Both the position numbers and the translations under genes were made by a program. 32,640 nt of DNA from Gemmatimonadaceae bacterium (GTDB lineage: Bacteria; Gemmatimonadota; Gemmatimonadetes; Gemmatimonadales; Gemmatimonadaceae): assembly GCA_019694735.1 (NCBI GenBank), contig JAIBBJ010000007.1:1-32640 (forward strand), in the 5' to 3' direction. The notes beneath the pieces are model-generated. The model did not search any database. It saw only the letters and a list, made by a program, of their open reading frames with translations, and was not told the origin of the DNA. Below are positions 1 to 6,803 of this stretch, piece by piece. The stretch's first letter is position 1. Each line of letters begins with the position of its first letter.

Positions 1-1
1 G

Positions 2-559
2 GGGCGGGCGGCGCTCCTCGCGGCGGCGGGGCTGTTCGCGATCGGCGGCGTGCTGGTGGGCGCGCGGGTCGCGCGCGCGCAGGAGGGGCCGGACCTCGCG
101 GGCACGTGGGCGGGCACGCTGGAGAACCACCCCGCGCGTCCCGGGGCGCCGCGGGTGGACGTGACGATCGAACTCGGCGCGCTCCCGACCGCTGATTCGA
201 CCTGCGTGCCGTGGCGCACGACGTACCGCGAGCAGGGGACCGTGCGGATGGTGAAGGACTACCGGCTCTGCCGCGGCCAGGGTGCGGCGGACCTGTACGT
301 GGACGAGGGCGAGGGCCTCCGGCTCCGCGCGGACCTCATCGGCGGGCTGCTGCTCTCGACGTTCAAGGCCGGCACGGTGCTACTCACCACGCGGCTCGCG
401 GTGCGTGGCGACACGCTGGTGGAGGAGATCATCACGGCGGAGGACGCGCCGGCGACGGACGGCGTCGTGTCGCTGCGGACGCGGGGGGTGCAGCGGTTGA
501 CCGTCGTCCGGCGGAGCCGTGCGCCCGCCGGCGCGCCGGCACGGTGGACTCCTCGCTGA
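2..559 (+). CDS. Secreted hypothetical protein, 5'-truncated by window edge
   Basis: The frame is already open at the window edge and reads a hydrophobic Ala/Leu/Gly stretch ending in ARAQ, so this is the tail of a signal peptide and the true start lies upstream. The mature part begins near EGPDLAGTWAGTLEN, a small beta-rich domain of about 155 residues. It has two cysteines, in STCVPW and YRLCRG, that could form a disulfide outside the cytoplasm. The GTWAG opening resembles lipocalin-like or secreted beta-barrel families, but I do not recognise the family. It ends convergently, 21 bp from the stop of the M20 peptidase. Function unknown; export is the only supported statement. Confidence 0.75.
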   Translation, partial: GRAALLAAAGLFAIGGVLVGARVARAQEGPDLAGTWAGTLENHPARPGAPRVDVTIELGALPTADSTCVPWRTTYREQGTVRMVKDYRLCRGQGAADLYVDEGEGLRLRADLIGGLLLSTFKAGTVLLTTRLAVRGDTLVEEIITAEDAPATDGVVSLRTRGVQRLTVVRRSRAPAGAPARWTPR

Positions 560-580
560 ACCCCGGTCACGCCCGTCCGC

Positions 581-2035
581 TCACATCCCCGGGCCGGCGG
601 TCACCTTCCGCACCAGCCGGTACATGAACTCGAGCCCGTCGTAGAACGCCTGCGCCGAGACGTGCTCGTTCATGCCGTGCGCGTTGGGATTGTCGTAGAA
701 GAGCCCGGAGATGCCGTAGACGGGCACGCCGGCGTTGCGGAGGAAGCGCGAGTCGGTGGCGCCGGTGCTCATCGTCGGCACCACGGGCATGCCGGGCCAG
801 AGCTCCTGCGTCGTCTGCTCCATCATCCGCAGCAGCGAGGCCTCCAATGGCGACGGCGGGCTGTCGGCGGCACCGCGCTTCACGGTCACCTTCACGCCGG
901 TGTCATTGACCGCGGCGATGAGGCGGTCGCGCACGCTCTCGGTGGTCTCGTCGGGGAGGATGCGGCAGTTCACCGTCGCGGTCGCCCGCTGCGGCAGCGC
1001 GTTCTCGGCGTGCCCGCCGGTGAGCATCGTCGCGACGCAGGTGGTGCGCATGCGCGAGTTGTTCGCGGGGTCCTTCGCGATCACCGCCGCCGCCGCGGAG
1101 TCGCGCTCGTCGGCGACGAGCCGGCGCATCGCGGCGCCGGTCTCCGGACCGACGAGCGACGCCTGGCGGCGGAAGTACTCGCGCGTCACCTCGTTGAGGC
1201 GCACGGGGAAGTGGTAGGTCCCGATCCGCGAGAGCGCGGCCGAGAGCTGGTAGATCGCGTTGTCGGGGCGGGGGACCGAGCTGTGGCCGCCCGGGTTGGT
1301 CGCCTCGATGGTGAAGTTCGCGACCTTCTTCTCGCTCGCCTGCACGTCGTTGGAGACCTTCTTCCCCTCCTCGATCCGGCCGCCGCCTCCCTCGTTGAAG
1401 CCGAACTCGACGTTGGCGAACAGCTCGGGGCGGTTGCGGAGGATGAAGTCCACGCCGTTCGCCGGCCCACCCTCCTCGTCCGCGGTGAGCGCCACGATGA
1501 TGTCGCGGTCGGGCACGTAGCCCTCGGCGCGCATCCGGAGGAGGATGGTGAGGTGGATCGCCCCCTCGTCCTTGTCGTCGGCGACGCCGCGGCCGTAGAA
1601 GACGCCGTCGCGCTCGATGAACTCGAACGGCGGCAGCGTCCAGTCCTTCGGGTCGGCCTCGACCACGTCGAGGTGCGAGAGGAGCAGGATCGGCTTGCGG
1701 GTCCGGTTCCGGCCGCGGTAGCGGACGATGAGGTTCCCCTTGCGGTCCGCGTTCTTCACGACGATCACGTCCTCGGCCGGCCAGCCGGCCTCGCGCATCC
1801 GCGTCGCCATCGCCTCGGCGGCGGCGTGCGAGTCGCCGACCGAGTGGGTGGTGTTGATCTCGGTGAGCTCCTCGAGCAGGGCGCGCGCCTGCGTCTCCCA
1901 GCGGGTGCGGGGCGGGCGGTCCTGGGCGCCGGCGGTCAGCGGCACGAGGGCGGCGGCGAGGGCTGCGCCGGCGAGCGCAGCGCAGCGGAGGGCGCGGGGC
2001 GCGGCGCCCGTGCGCGAATGGACGGAGGAGGTCAT
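581..2035 (-). CDS. Secreted M20 family metallopeptidase
   Basis: A 484-residue zinc-type hydrolase with an N-terminal signal peptide (Ala/Leu core about 16-37, ending TAGAQ). Metal-site motifs of the M20/M28 clan are in order: SHLDVVEAD (H121, D123), YGRGVADDK (D153), TADEEGG (E187 as general base, E188), and a C-terminal NAHGMNEHV that supplies the last histidine. The dimerisation domain lies between, starting near ATNPGGHSS. The family cleaves C-terminal or N-terminal residues from peptides or acylated amino acids; the substrate cannot be told here. The ATG at 2033-2035 is chosen because it opens the signal peptide; there is no clear Shine-Dalgarno. Divergent from the DUF4350-like gene, 54 bp away. 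Confidence 0.92.
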   Translation of the reverse strand: MTSSVHSRTGAAPRALRCAALAGAALAAALVPLTAGAQDRPPRTRWETQARALLEELTEINTTHSVGDSHAAAEAMATRMREAGWPAEDVIVVKNADRKGNLIVRYRGRNRTRKPILLLSHLDVVEADPKDWTLPPFEFIERDGVFYGRGVADDKDEGAIHLTILLRMRAEGYVPDRDIIVALTADEEGGPANGVDFILRNRPELFANVEFGFNEGGGGRIEEGKKVSNDVQASEKKVANFTIEATNPGGHSSVPRPDNAIYQLSAALSRIGTYHFPVRLNEVTREYFRRQASLVGPETGAAMRRLVADERDSAAAAVIAKDPANNSRMRTTCVATMLTGGHAENALPQRATATVNCRILPDETTESVRDRLIAAVNDTGVKVTVKRGAADSPPSPLEASLLRMMEQTTQELWPGMPVVPTMSTGATDSRFLRNAGVPVYGISGLFYDNPNAHGMNEHVSAQAFYDGLEFMYRLVRKVTAGPGM

Positions 2036-2044
2036 GCGCGCCAA

Positions 2045-2072
2045 GTTGCGGGCATCGTCCCCGCGCCGCAAC
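2045..2072. promoter_or_regulatory. 7-bp inverted repeat between divergent starts
   Basis: GTTGCGG (2045-2051) and CCGCAAC (2066-2072) form a perfect inverted repeat with a 14-base spacer. It sits in the 54-bp gap between the starts of the M20 peptidase and the DUF4350-like gene. The layout would suit an operator shared by both genes, but seven GC-rich bases can pair by chance. Confidence 0.25.
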
Positions 2073-2089
2073 GCCTGTCCGGAGCCTCC

Positions 2090-3088
2090 ATGTCCCCGTC
2101 GTCCCGTCTCCTCGCGCGGCTCGTGTCCTCCGCGACCGCTGCAGCCGCGCTGCTCGCGATGCCGCTTGCCGCGCCGCTCGCCGCACAGCAGGTGCCGGAC
2201 CGCGCCTTCAGCCCGCCGGTGCCACGGCCGGCGTTCGCCGCGGGGGCCGGGCCGCGCCTCTGCCTCGACGAGGCGCACCACAACTTCCACACGCTCGACA
2301 ACCGCTTCTGGGCGTTCGGCGAGCTCGCGCGGCGCGACGGCTATCGCGTGATGCCGTCGCGCGCGTCGTTCAGCGCGAGCGCGCTTGCCGGCTGCGACCT
2401 GCTGGTCATCTCGAACGCGCAGTGGAACGACACGCCGTGGGACCGGTACCCGACCCCCACGCCGTCCGCGTTCACGCCCGAGGAGATCGCCGCGGTGGCG
2501 CGGTGGGTCGAGGGCGGCGGGCAGCTGCTGCTGATCGCCGACCACATGCCGCTCGCCGGCGCGGCCATGGCCCTCGCCGCCGCGTTCGGCGCCGAGTTCA
2601 CCGACGGCTTCGCGTACAAGGGCGTGGATCCCGCGGCGAAGCCGGACTCCATCCAGCGCGTGCGCGGGACGCCGACGATGTTCACGCGGGCGGAGGGGAC
2701 GCTCGCGGCGCACCCGATCGCGATGGGCCGCGACTCGACGGAGCGCGTCGGCGCGGTGCGGAGCTTCACCGGCCAGGCATTCCGCATCCGCGGCGACGGG
2801 ACGGCGCCGGTGATGGTCCTCCCGGCGGACTTCGTCGTGATACGCCCGCGCTACGCGTGGCAGTTCGATGCCCGCACGCCGCAGGACCCCGTGGGCGGCT
2901 GGCTCCAGGGCGCGACGCGGCGCGTCGGGTCCGGGCGGGCGGCGTTCTTCGGCGAGGCGGCGATGTTCAGCGCGCAGGTCGCGGGCGCGAACCGGAACCC
3001 GATGGGAATGAATGCGCCGGGGGCGGAGCAGAACGCGCAGTTCGTGCTCAACACGCTGCACTGGCTCTCGGGGCTCCTCGACCGCTGA
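2090..3088 (+). CDS. Secreted DUF4350-like protein
   Basis: A 332-residue protein with a signal peptide (Ala/Leu core 8-30, cleavage near LAAQQ). The mature part has the glutamine-amidotransferase-like Rossmann pattern of DUF4350 proteins: LCLDEAHHNFHTLD near the start, then CDLLVISNAQ, a helix with EEIAAVARWVEGGG, and the strand QLLLIADHMP. It ends with a buried strand containing GRAAFFGEAAMF. This family is usually not catalytic as a GATase, and no Cys-His-Glu triad is visible. The ATG at 2090 is preceded by GGAG at 2081-2084, a good ribosome site. Followed by a perfect hairpin terminator. Function unknown; probably periplasmic. Confidence 0.8.
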   Translation: MSPSSRLLARLVSSATAAAALLAMPLAAPLAAQQVPDRAFSPPVPRPAFAAGAGPRLCLDEAHHNFHTLDNRFWAFGELARRDGYRVMPSRASFSASALAGCDLLVISNAQWNDTPWDRYPTPTPSAFTPEEIAAVARWVEGGGQLLLIADHMPLAGAAMALAAAFGAEFTDGFAYKGVDPAAKPDSIQRVRGTPTMFTRAEGTLAAHPIAMGRDSTERVGAVRSFTGQAFRIRGDGTAPVMVLPADFVVIRPRYAWQFDARTPQDPVGGWLQGATRRVGSGRAAFFGEAAMFSAQVAGANRNPMGMNAPGAEQNAQFVLNTLHWLSGLLDR

Positions 3089-3109
3089 GCGCGCGGACCC
3101 CGGAAGCGC

Positions 3110-3142
3110 CGAAGGGGGCCCCGCGACCCGGGGCCCCCTTCG
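3110..3142. terminator. Bidirectional hairpin terminator
   Basis: A perfect 14-bp stem, CGAAGGGGGCCCCG (3110-3123) pairing with 3129-3142, closes a 5-base loop. It lies between two convergent stops (3088 plus, 3163 minus). There is no strong T-tract on either side, so it may act as a GC-rich pause or a bidirectional insulator. Confidence 0.75.
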
Positions 3143-3162
3143 AGCGCCGCGCCGGTCCCCGA

Positions 3163-5127
3163 TCAGGGGTCGTCGTGGTCGTCGTGGTCGTCCCAGGCGA
3201 AGCCCTCGGCGCCATTCGCCCCGCGGCTCATCTGCGCCGCCGCGAGGTCGGCCACCTTGTAGAGGCGGCCGCCACGGATGACCGTCTCCAGCTTGGCGAG
3301 GTCGCCGATCCGCGTCGCCGGCGCGCCGTTGACGATGAGGAGGTCGGCGACCTTTCCGGCGCTGACCGAGCCGTAGTCCCGCTCCTCGCGGAGGAAGCGC
3401 GCGGCCTCGATGGTCGCGATCTGCAGGATCCGCGCCTGCGGGATGCCGGCGAGCTCGTACATCTCGAGTTCGCGGCGGTAGGTGGTGCTCGCGAAGTTGT
3501 CGGTGCCCGCGACGAGCGGGATCCCCATCGCGTAGAGCCGCCGGATGAGCCGCATGTACGCGCTGTCGGCCTTCTGCTGGTCCGGCGAGCCGCCGGCGCC
3601 GACGAGCGCGCCGCCGCCGCCGATCCAGAGGTTGAAGGTGCCGTCCACCGTCGTGCCCTTCGCCTTCAGGAACTCGAGCAGCTTCGTCATGCCGGGCGCG
3701 TCCACGTCGAAGGTCGGGGCGACCGCCGTCGCGACCTGCGAGTAGGCGCGCATGCGCGGCAGGTAGAGCGAGTCCGGGAAGAAGTTCGAGAAGAAGAAGG
3801 CCGCGTGCTGGATCTCGTCGAAGCCGAGCGCGACCGCCGCCTCGATGCTCATGCCGCGCGGGATGTGCCCGCTGAGGCGCATCCCCTGCCGCTTCGCCTC
3901 GGCGGCGATCGTCGGGACGAGGTCGGGGTGGACCACATTGTAGAGCTTGATCTGCTTGTAGCCGAGCTCCGCGTAGCGCTGCACCCAGCGCCGCGCCTCG
4001 GCCTCGTCGCGCGCGATCGAGCCGCTCGGGCCGGCCCAGGCGAGGGGTCCCTCGATGAAGCCGGCGAGCACCGCGCGTGGCCCGGCGAGCTTCCCCTGCG
4101 CCTCGCGGTCGCGGAACGAGGTCGCGATGTCGATGTCGGAGGCGAGGTCGCGGACCGTGGTGATCCCGTTGGCGAGCTGCACGGCGCCGATCCCGCCCTG
4201 GGAGGACACCTGCAGGTGGCCATGCATGTCCCACATGCCGGGCATCACGGTCTTGCCGGCGGCGTCGATGACCGTGGCGCCGGCGGGGACCGGCACCGCG
4301 TCGGCCGATCCCACGGCGACGATGCGGTCGCCGCGGACGATGACCGTCTGCCGCGGCCGCATCACGCCGGCCTCGGCGTCGAAGAGGTCGCCGTTGACGA
4401 TCGCGATCGTGCCCGCGGTCGGCGTGACGAGCCGCTTGGCGAGCGCCTCGGCCTGCACGTCGCGCCACCGGAGCTCGATGGCGCGCAGCGCGGGGAGCAG
4501 CGCCTCGCGCCCTTCGCGCACGGTGATGAACCACTGCACGTCGGTGGCGAGGAGCTCACCGCGGTCGTCGAGCCAGATGCCGGTGGGGTAGGCGGCCGCG
4601 CCGCGGTAGAGCATCACGAGCCGCGCCCGCACGCGCTGGGCGCCGAGCCGGAGCGTGGTGTCGGCGATGACCTCGGCGCGGGCGGCCGGGCCGCCGGCGA
4701 CGGGCGCGCGGCGGTCGGGGCGCGCGAGCAGGTGCCGCGCGAGCGCCGCCTGCTCGAACGGCGTGCCGCCGCGGACCGCGACGAACGCGCCCGGCGCGAG
4801 CGCGAAGGCGATGGGATTCCCGCGGCCGACGCTCGTGCGCAGGCTGTCGCCGCTCACCTCGTAGCGCTCGGTCGGGTCGCCTGCCGTCCCGTCCGCGAGG
4901 ACGGGTCGCGCCTCGCCGGCGACCCAGCGGCCGTCGCGCGTGACGTGGCGCGTCTCGACGCGCGTGCCGCGGTTGCGGTCGGTGAAGACCCAGCGGGCGA
5001 CGGTGGTGTCGCCGCGGGTCACGACGACGAGGTCGCCGGCGCGGCGGCCGTGGTTGTCCACGACCCAGGTGGTGGAGTCGGCCGGCAGGGCGGCGGCCGC
5101 GGCGAACGCGAGGAGCGGAAGGAGCAT
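3163..5127 (-). CDS. Secreted metal-dependent amidohydrolase
   Basis: A 654-residue amidohydrolase-superfamily enzyme with an N-terminal extension. Residues 1-16 are a short hydrophobic signal with no clear basic N-region. Residues about 17-240 are a beta-rich domain of unknown role. The TIM-barrel follows: MHGH (about 302-304) gives the first metal histidines, GYKQIKLYN a candidate bridging lysine, LSGHIPRG and DEIQHAAF two more histidines, and VAGTDNF the catalytic aspartate. Such enzymes hydrolyse cyclic amides, dipeptides or similar; the substrate is not evident. The last residues are DDHDDHDDP, an unusual Asp/His tail. The ATG at 5125-5127 is the only standard start that leaves the hydrophobic N-terminus. 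Divergent from the CopZ-CsoR run. Confidence 0.9.
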   Translation of the reverse strand: MLLPLLAFAAAAALPADSTTWVVDNHGRRAGDLVVVTRGDTTVARWVFTDRNRGTRVETRHVTRDGRWVAGEARPVLADGTAGDPTERYEVSGDSLRTSVGRGNPIAFALAPGAFVAVRGGTPFEQAALARHLLARPDRRAPVAGGPAARAEVIADTTLRLGAQRVRARLVMLYRGAAAYPTGIWLDDRGELLATDVQWFITVREGREALLPALRAIELRWRDVQAEALAKRLVTPTAGTIAIVNGDLFDAEAGVMRPRQTVIVRGDRIVAVGSADAVPVPAGATVIDAAGKTVMPGMWDMHGHLQVSSQGGIGAVQLANGITTVRDLASDIDIATSFRDREAQGKLAGPRAVLAGFIEGPLAWAGPSGSIARDEAEARRWVQRYAELGYKQIKLYNVVHPDLVPTIAAEAKRQGMRLSGHIPRGMSIEAAVALGFDEIQHAAFFFSNFFPDSLYLPRMRAYSQVATAVAPTFDVDAPGMTKLLEFLKAKGTTVDGTFNLWIGGGGALVGAGGSPDQQKADSAYMRLIRRLYAMGIPLVAGTDNFASTTYRRELEMYELAGIPQARILQIATIEAARFLREERDYGSVSAGKVADLLIVNGAPATRIGDLAKLETVIRGGRLYKVADLAAAQMSRGANGAEGFAWDDHDDHDDP

Positions 5128-5186
5128 CGGATGGGGGCGGGAGACCGCGGGAATGTACGGCCGCGCGGGGCGGGCGGCGCGGGAAC

Positions 5187-5214
5187 TTGCGTATAGGGGA
5201 GGGGGGTATGAGAT
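5187..5214. promoter_or_regulatory. Candidate CsoR operator/promoter region
   Basis: The 115-bp divergent gap upstream of the metallochaperone holds a G-rich element, GTATAGGGGAGGGGGGTATG (5191-5210). CsoR-type operators are typically GC-tracts bounded by TA-rich ends, and the right half GGGGGTATG resembles known copZA operators. The left half is not a clean mirror. A TTGCGT at 5187-5192 could be a -35, but the nearest TATGAG (5207-5212) gives only 14 bases of spacing, so promoter placement is uncertain. Confidence 0.4.
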
Positions 5215-5242
5215 TGCAGGCGCACCCCAGCCCGAGGCCCTG

Positions 5243-5452
5243 ATGTCGAACGCCACGCTCACCATCACCGGGATGTCCTGCGGCCACTGCGTCGCGGCCG
5301 TCTCCAACGCCCTGAAGGCCGTCGACGGCGTGACCGTCGAGGACGTGCGGATCGGCTCCGCGACCGTCGCGTTCGACGCGGCGAAGGTGACGCCCGCGCA
5401 GCTCGCGCAGGTGGTGACCGACGAGGGGTACGCGGCGACGGTGGCCGGCTGA
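5243..5452 (+). CDS. Heavy-metal-associated (CopZ-like) metallochaperone
   Basis: A 69-residue single HMA domain. It carries the metal loop GMSCGHC (C13, C16) at the end of the first strand, followed by the expected helix VAAVSNALKAVDGV and the beta-alpha-beta pattern to the C-terminus. Family members carry Cu(I), less often other soft metals, in the cytoplasm. GAGG at 5234-5237 supports the ATG at 5243. The stop overlaps the next ATG by one base (TGATG), so it is translationally coupled to the CsoR-like gene. No copper-exporting ATPase is found in this window, so the usual delivery partner must be elsewhere. Confidence 0.92.
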   Translation: MSNATLTITGMSCGHCVAAVSNALKAVDGVTVEDVRIGSATVAFDAAKVTPAQLAQVVTDEGYAATVAG

Positions 5453-5808
5453 TGGCGACCGCGCTCCGGACGTTGCCGGCCGCCAGCTGCGGCTGTGGGG
5501 TACAGGAGGAGACCGGCGGCCGGAAGGCGGCCGGGGTGGACGCGGACATCAAGGACCGCAACCTCAAGCGGCTCCGCCGCATCGAGGGGCAGGTCCGCGG
5601 CCTGCAGAAGATGGTCGAGGAGGACCGCTACTGCGCCGACGTGATGACGCAGATCTCGTCGGTGCAGGAGGCGCTGCGCAGCGTCAGCCGGGAGCTGATG
5701 CGCAACCACCTGAAGCACTGTGCGGCCGGCGCCATCCAGGCGGGGCCGCGGGAGGCCGAGGCGATGTACGACGAGCTGGTGGACCTGATGTACAAGCACA
5801 GCCGATGA
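5452..5808 (+). CDS. csoR: CsoR-like metal-sensing repressor
   Basis: A 118-residue all-helical DUF156/CsoR-family regulator. Core motif RLRRIEGQVRGLQKMVEEDRYC is at about 40-61. The Cu(I) triad of CsoR is intact: C61, H86 and C90, with the exact 25- and 4-residue spacings of the family, and Y60 precedes the first cysteine as in copper sensors. In formaldehyde (FrmR) or persulfide (CstR) types the histidine pattern differs, so copper is the best guess. A 30-residue N-terminal extension with SCGCG adds two further cysteines. It starts within the stop of the metallochaperone and ends in an ATGA overlap with the dehydratase. It likely represses its own operon through the G-rich element upstream. 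Confidence 0.9.
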   Translation: MATALRTLPAASCGCGVQEETGGRKAAGVDADIKDRNLKRLRRIEGQVRGLQKMVEEDRYCADVMTQISSVQEALRSVSRELMRNHLKHCAAGAIQAGPREAEAMYDELVDLMYKHSR

Positions 5809-6803
5809 GCGTCTCGCGCGGGGCGGCGCTCGCCGCGGTGCTGCCGGTGACCCTCGACGACGTGCGGGCGGCGGAGGCGCGCCTGCGCGCGCACCTCGCG
5901 CCGACGCCGCTGCGCCGGTACGCGCAGCTCGACGCGCTCGTGGGGCACGGCGTGCAGCTGCACGTGAAGCACGAGAACCACCAGCCGACGCAGAGCTTCA
6001 AGATCCGCAACGGGCTGAACGCGATCCTCGGGCGGACGCCGGAGCAGCGCGCCCGCGGCGTGATCGCGGCGAGCACCGGCAACCATGGCCAGGGCGTCGC
6101 CTTCGGCGGGCGGCTGACCGGCACCCCGGTCACCATCTGCGTTCCGGTGGGCAACAACCCCGAGAAGAACGCCGCGATCCGGGCGCTCGGCGCCGAGCTG
6201 GTGGAGGTGGGCGCGACGTACGACGAGACGGTGCAGGCGTGCGGGCGGATGGCGGACGAGCGCGGCCTCGCCGTGCTGCACTCGACCAACGACCCGCTCG
6301 TCGTGGCGGGCGCCGGGACGATGACGCTGGAGATCCTCGCGCAGGAGCCGGGGATCGAGGCGGTGGTGATCGCGCTGGGCGGCGGGTCGCAGTCGGTCGG
6401 GGCACTCACGGTGCTGAACGCGCTCAAGCCCGACGTGAAGGTCTACGCGGTCGGGGCGGCGGGCGCGCCGGCGCAGTACGACAGTTGGGTGCGGGGCGCG
6501 ATCCAGCGCGGCCAGCCGGTGGAGACCTTCGCCGAGGGGATCGCGACCGGGTCGGCGTACGACCTCACGTTCCCGGCGCTGCGCGAGGGGCTGAGCGACT
6601 TCATCAAGGTGAGCGACGCGGAGATGTACCAGGCGATCCGCGACCTGCTCCGCATCACGCACAACGTCGCGGAGGGCGCGGGGGCCGCCGGGTTCGCCGG
6701 CGTGCGCAAGCTCGCGCCGCGGCTCGAGGGGAAGAAGGTCGCGGTGATGATCTGCGGCGGGAACCTCTCGGAGAAGGACCTGAGGGTCGCCGTCTGCGGC
6801 TGA
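5805..6803 (+). CDS. Threonine/serine dehydratase-like PLP enzyme
   Basis: A 332-residue fold-type II PLP enzyme without an ACT domain, so of catabolic rather than IlvA length. The Schiff-base lysine is K66 in QSFKIRNG, the phosphate/substrate loop is STGNHGQG, the glycine-rich cofactor loop is GGGSQSVGA, and the C-terminal ICGGN motif is present. Family enzymes deaminate threonine or serine to 2-oxo acids, or racemise serine. GGGSQSVGA is a variant of the common GGGGLxxG, so exact substrate is open. It overlaps csoR by four bases (ATGA), placing an amino-acid enzyme in a metal-response operon. The same run continues into the plug protein, whose start lies inside this gene's end. Confidence 0.88.
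   Translation: MSVSRGAALAAVLPVTLDDVRAAEARLRAHLAPTPLRRYAQLDALVGHGVQLHVKHENHQPTQSFKIRNGLNAILGRTPEQRARGVIAASTGNHGQGVAFGGRLTGTPVTICVPVGNNPEKNAAIRALGAELVEVGATYDETVQACGRMADERGLAVLHSTNDPLVVAGAGTMTLEILAQEPGIEAVVIALGGGSQSVGALTVLNALKPDVKVYAVGAAGAPAQYDSWVRGAIQRGQPVETFAEGIATGSAYDLTFPALREGLSDFIKVSDAEMYQAIRDLLRITHNVAEGAGAAGFAGVRKLAPRLEGKKVAVMICGGNLSEKDLRVAVCG
6782..6796 (+). promoter_or_regulatory. Shine-Dalgarno and CTG start deciding the next gene
   Basis: GAGGG at 6782-6786 stands seven bases before CTG at 6794-6796. No ATG, GTG or TTG is in frame near the start of the following signal peptide. The CTG lies inside the end of the dehydratase gene (stop 6801-6803), as in coupled translation. Confidence 0.6.

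Noticed and set aside
2422-5196. A long plus-strand open frame opposite the amidohydrolase
   Set aside because: High GC leaves the antisense frame open. It has Arg/Ala/Gly-rich low-complexity composition and no motif, and the amidohydrolase on the other strand has all catalytic residues.
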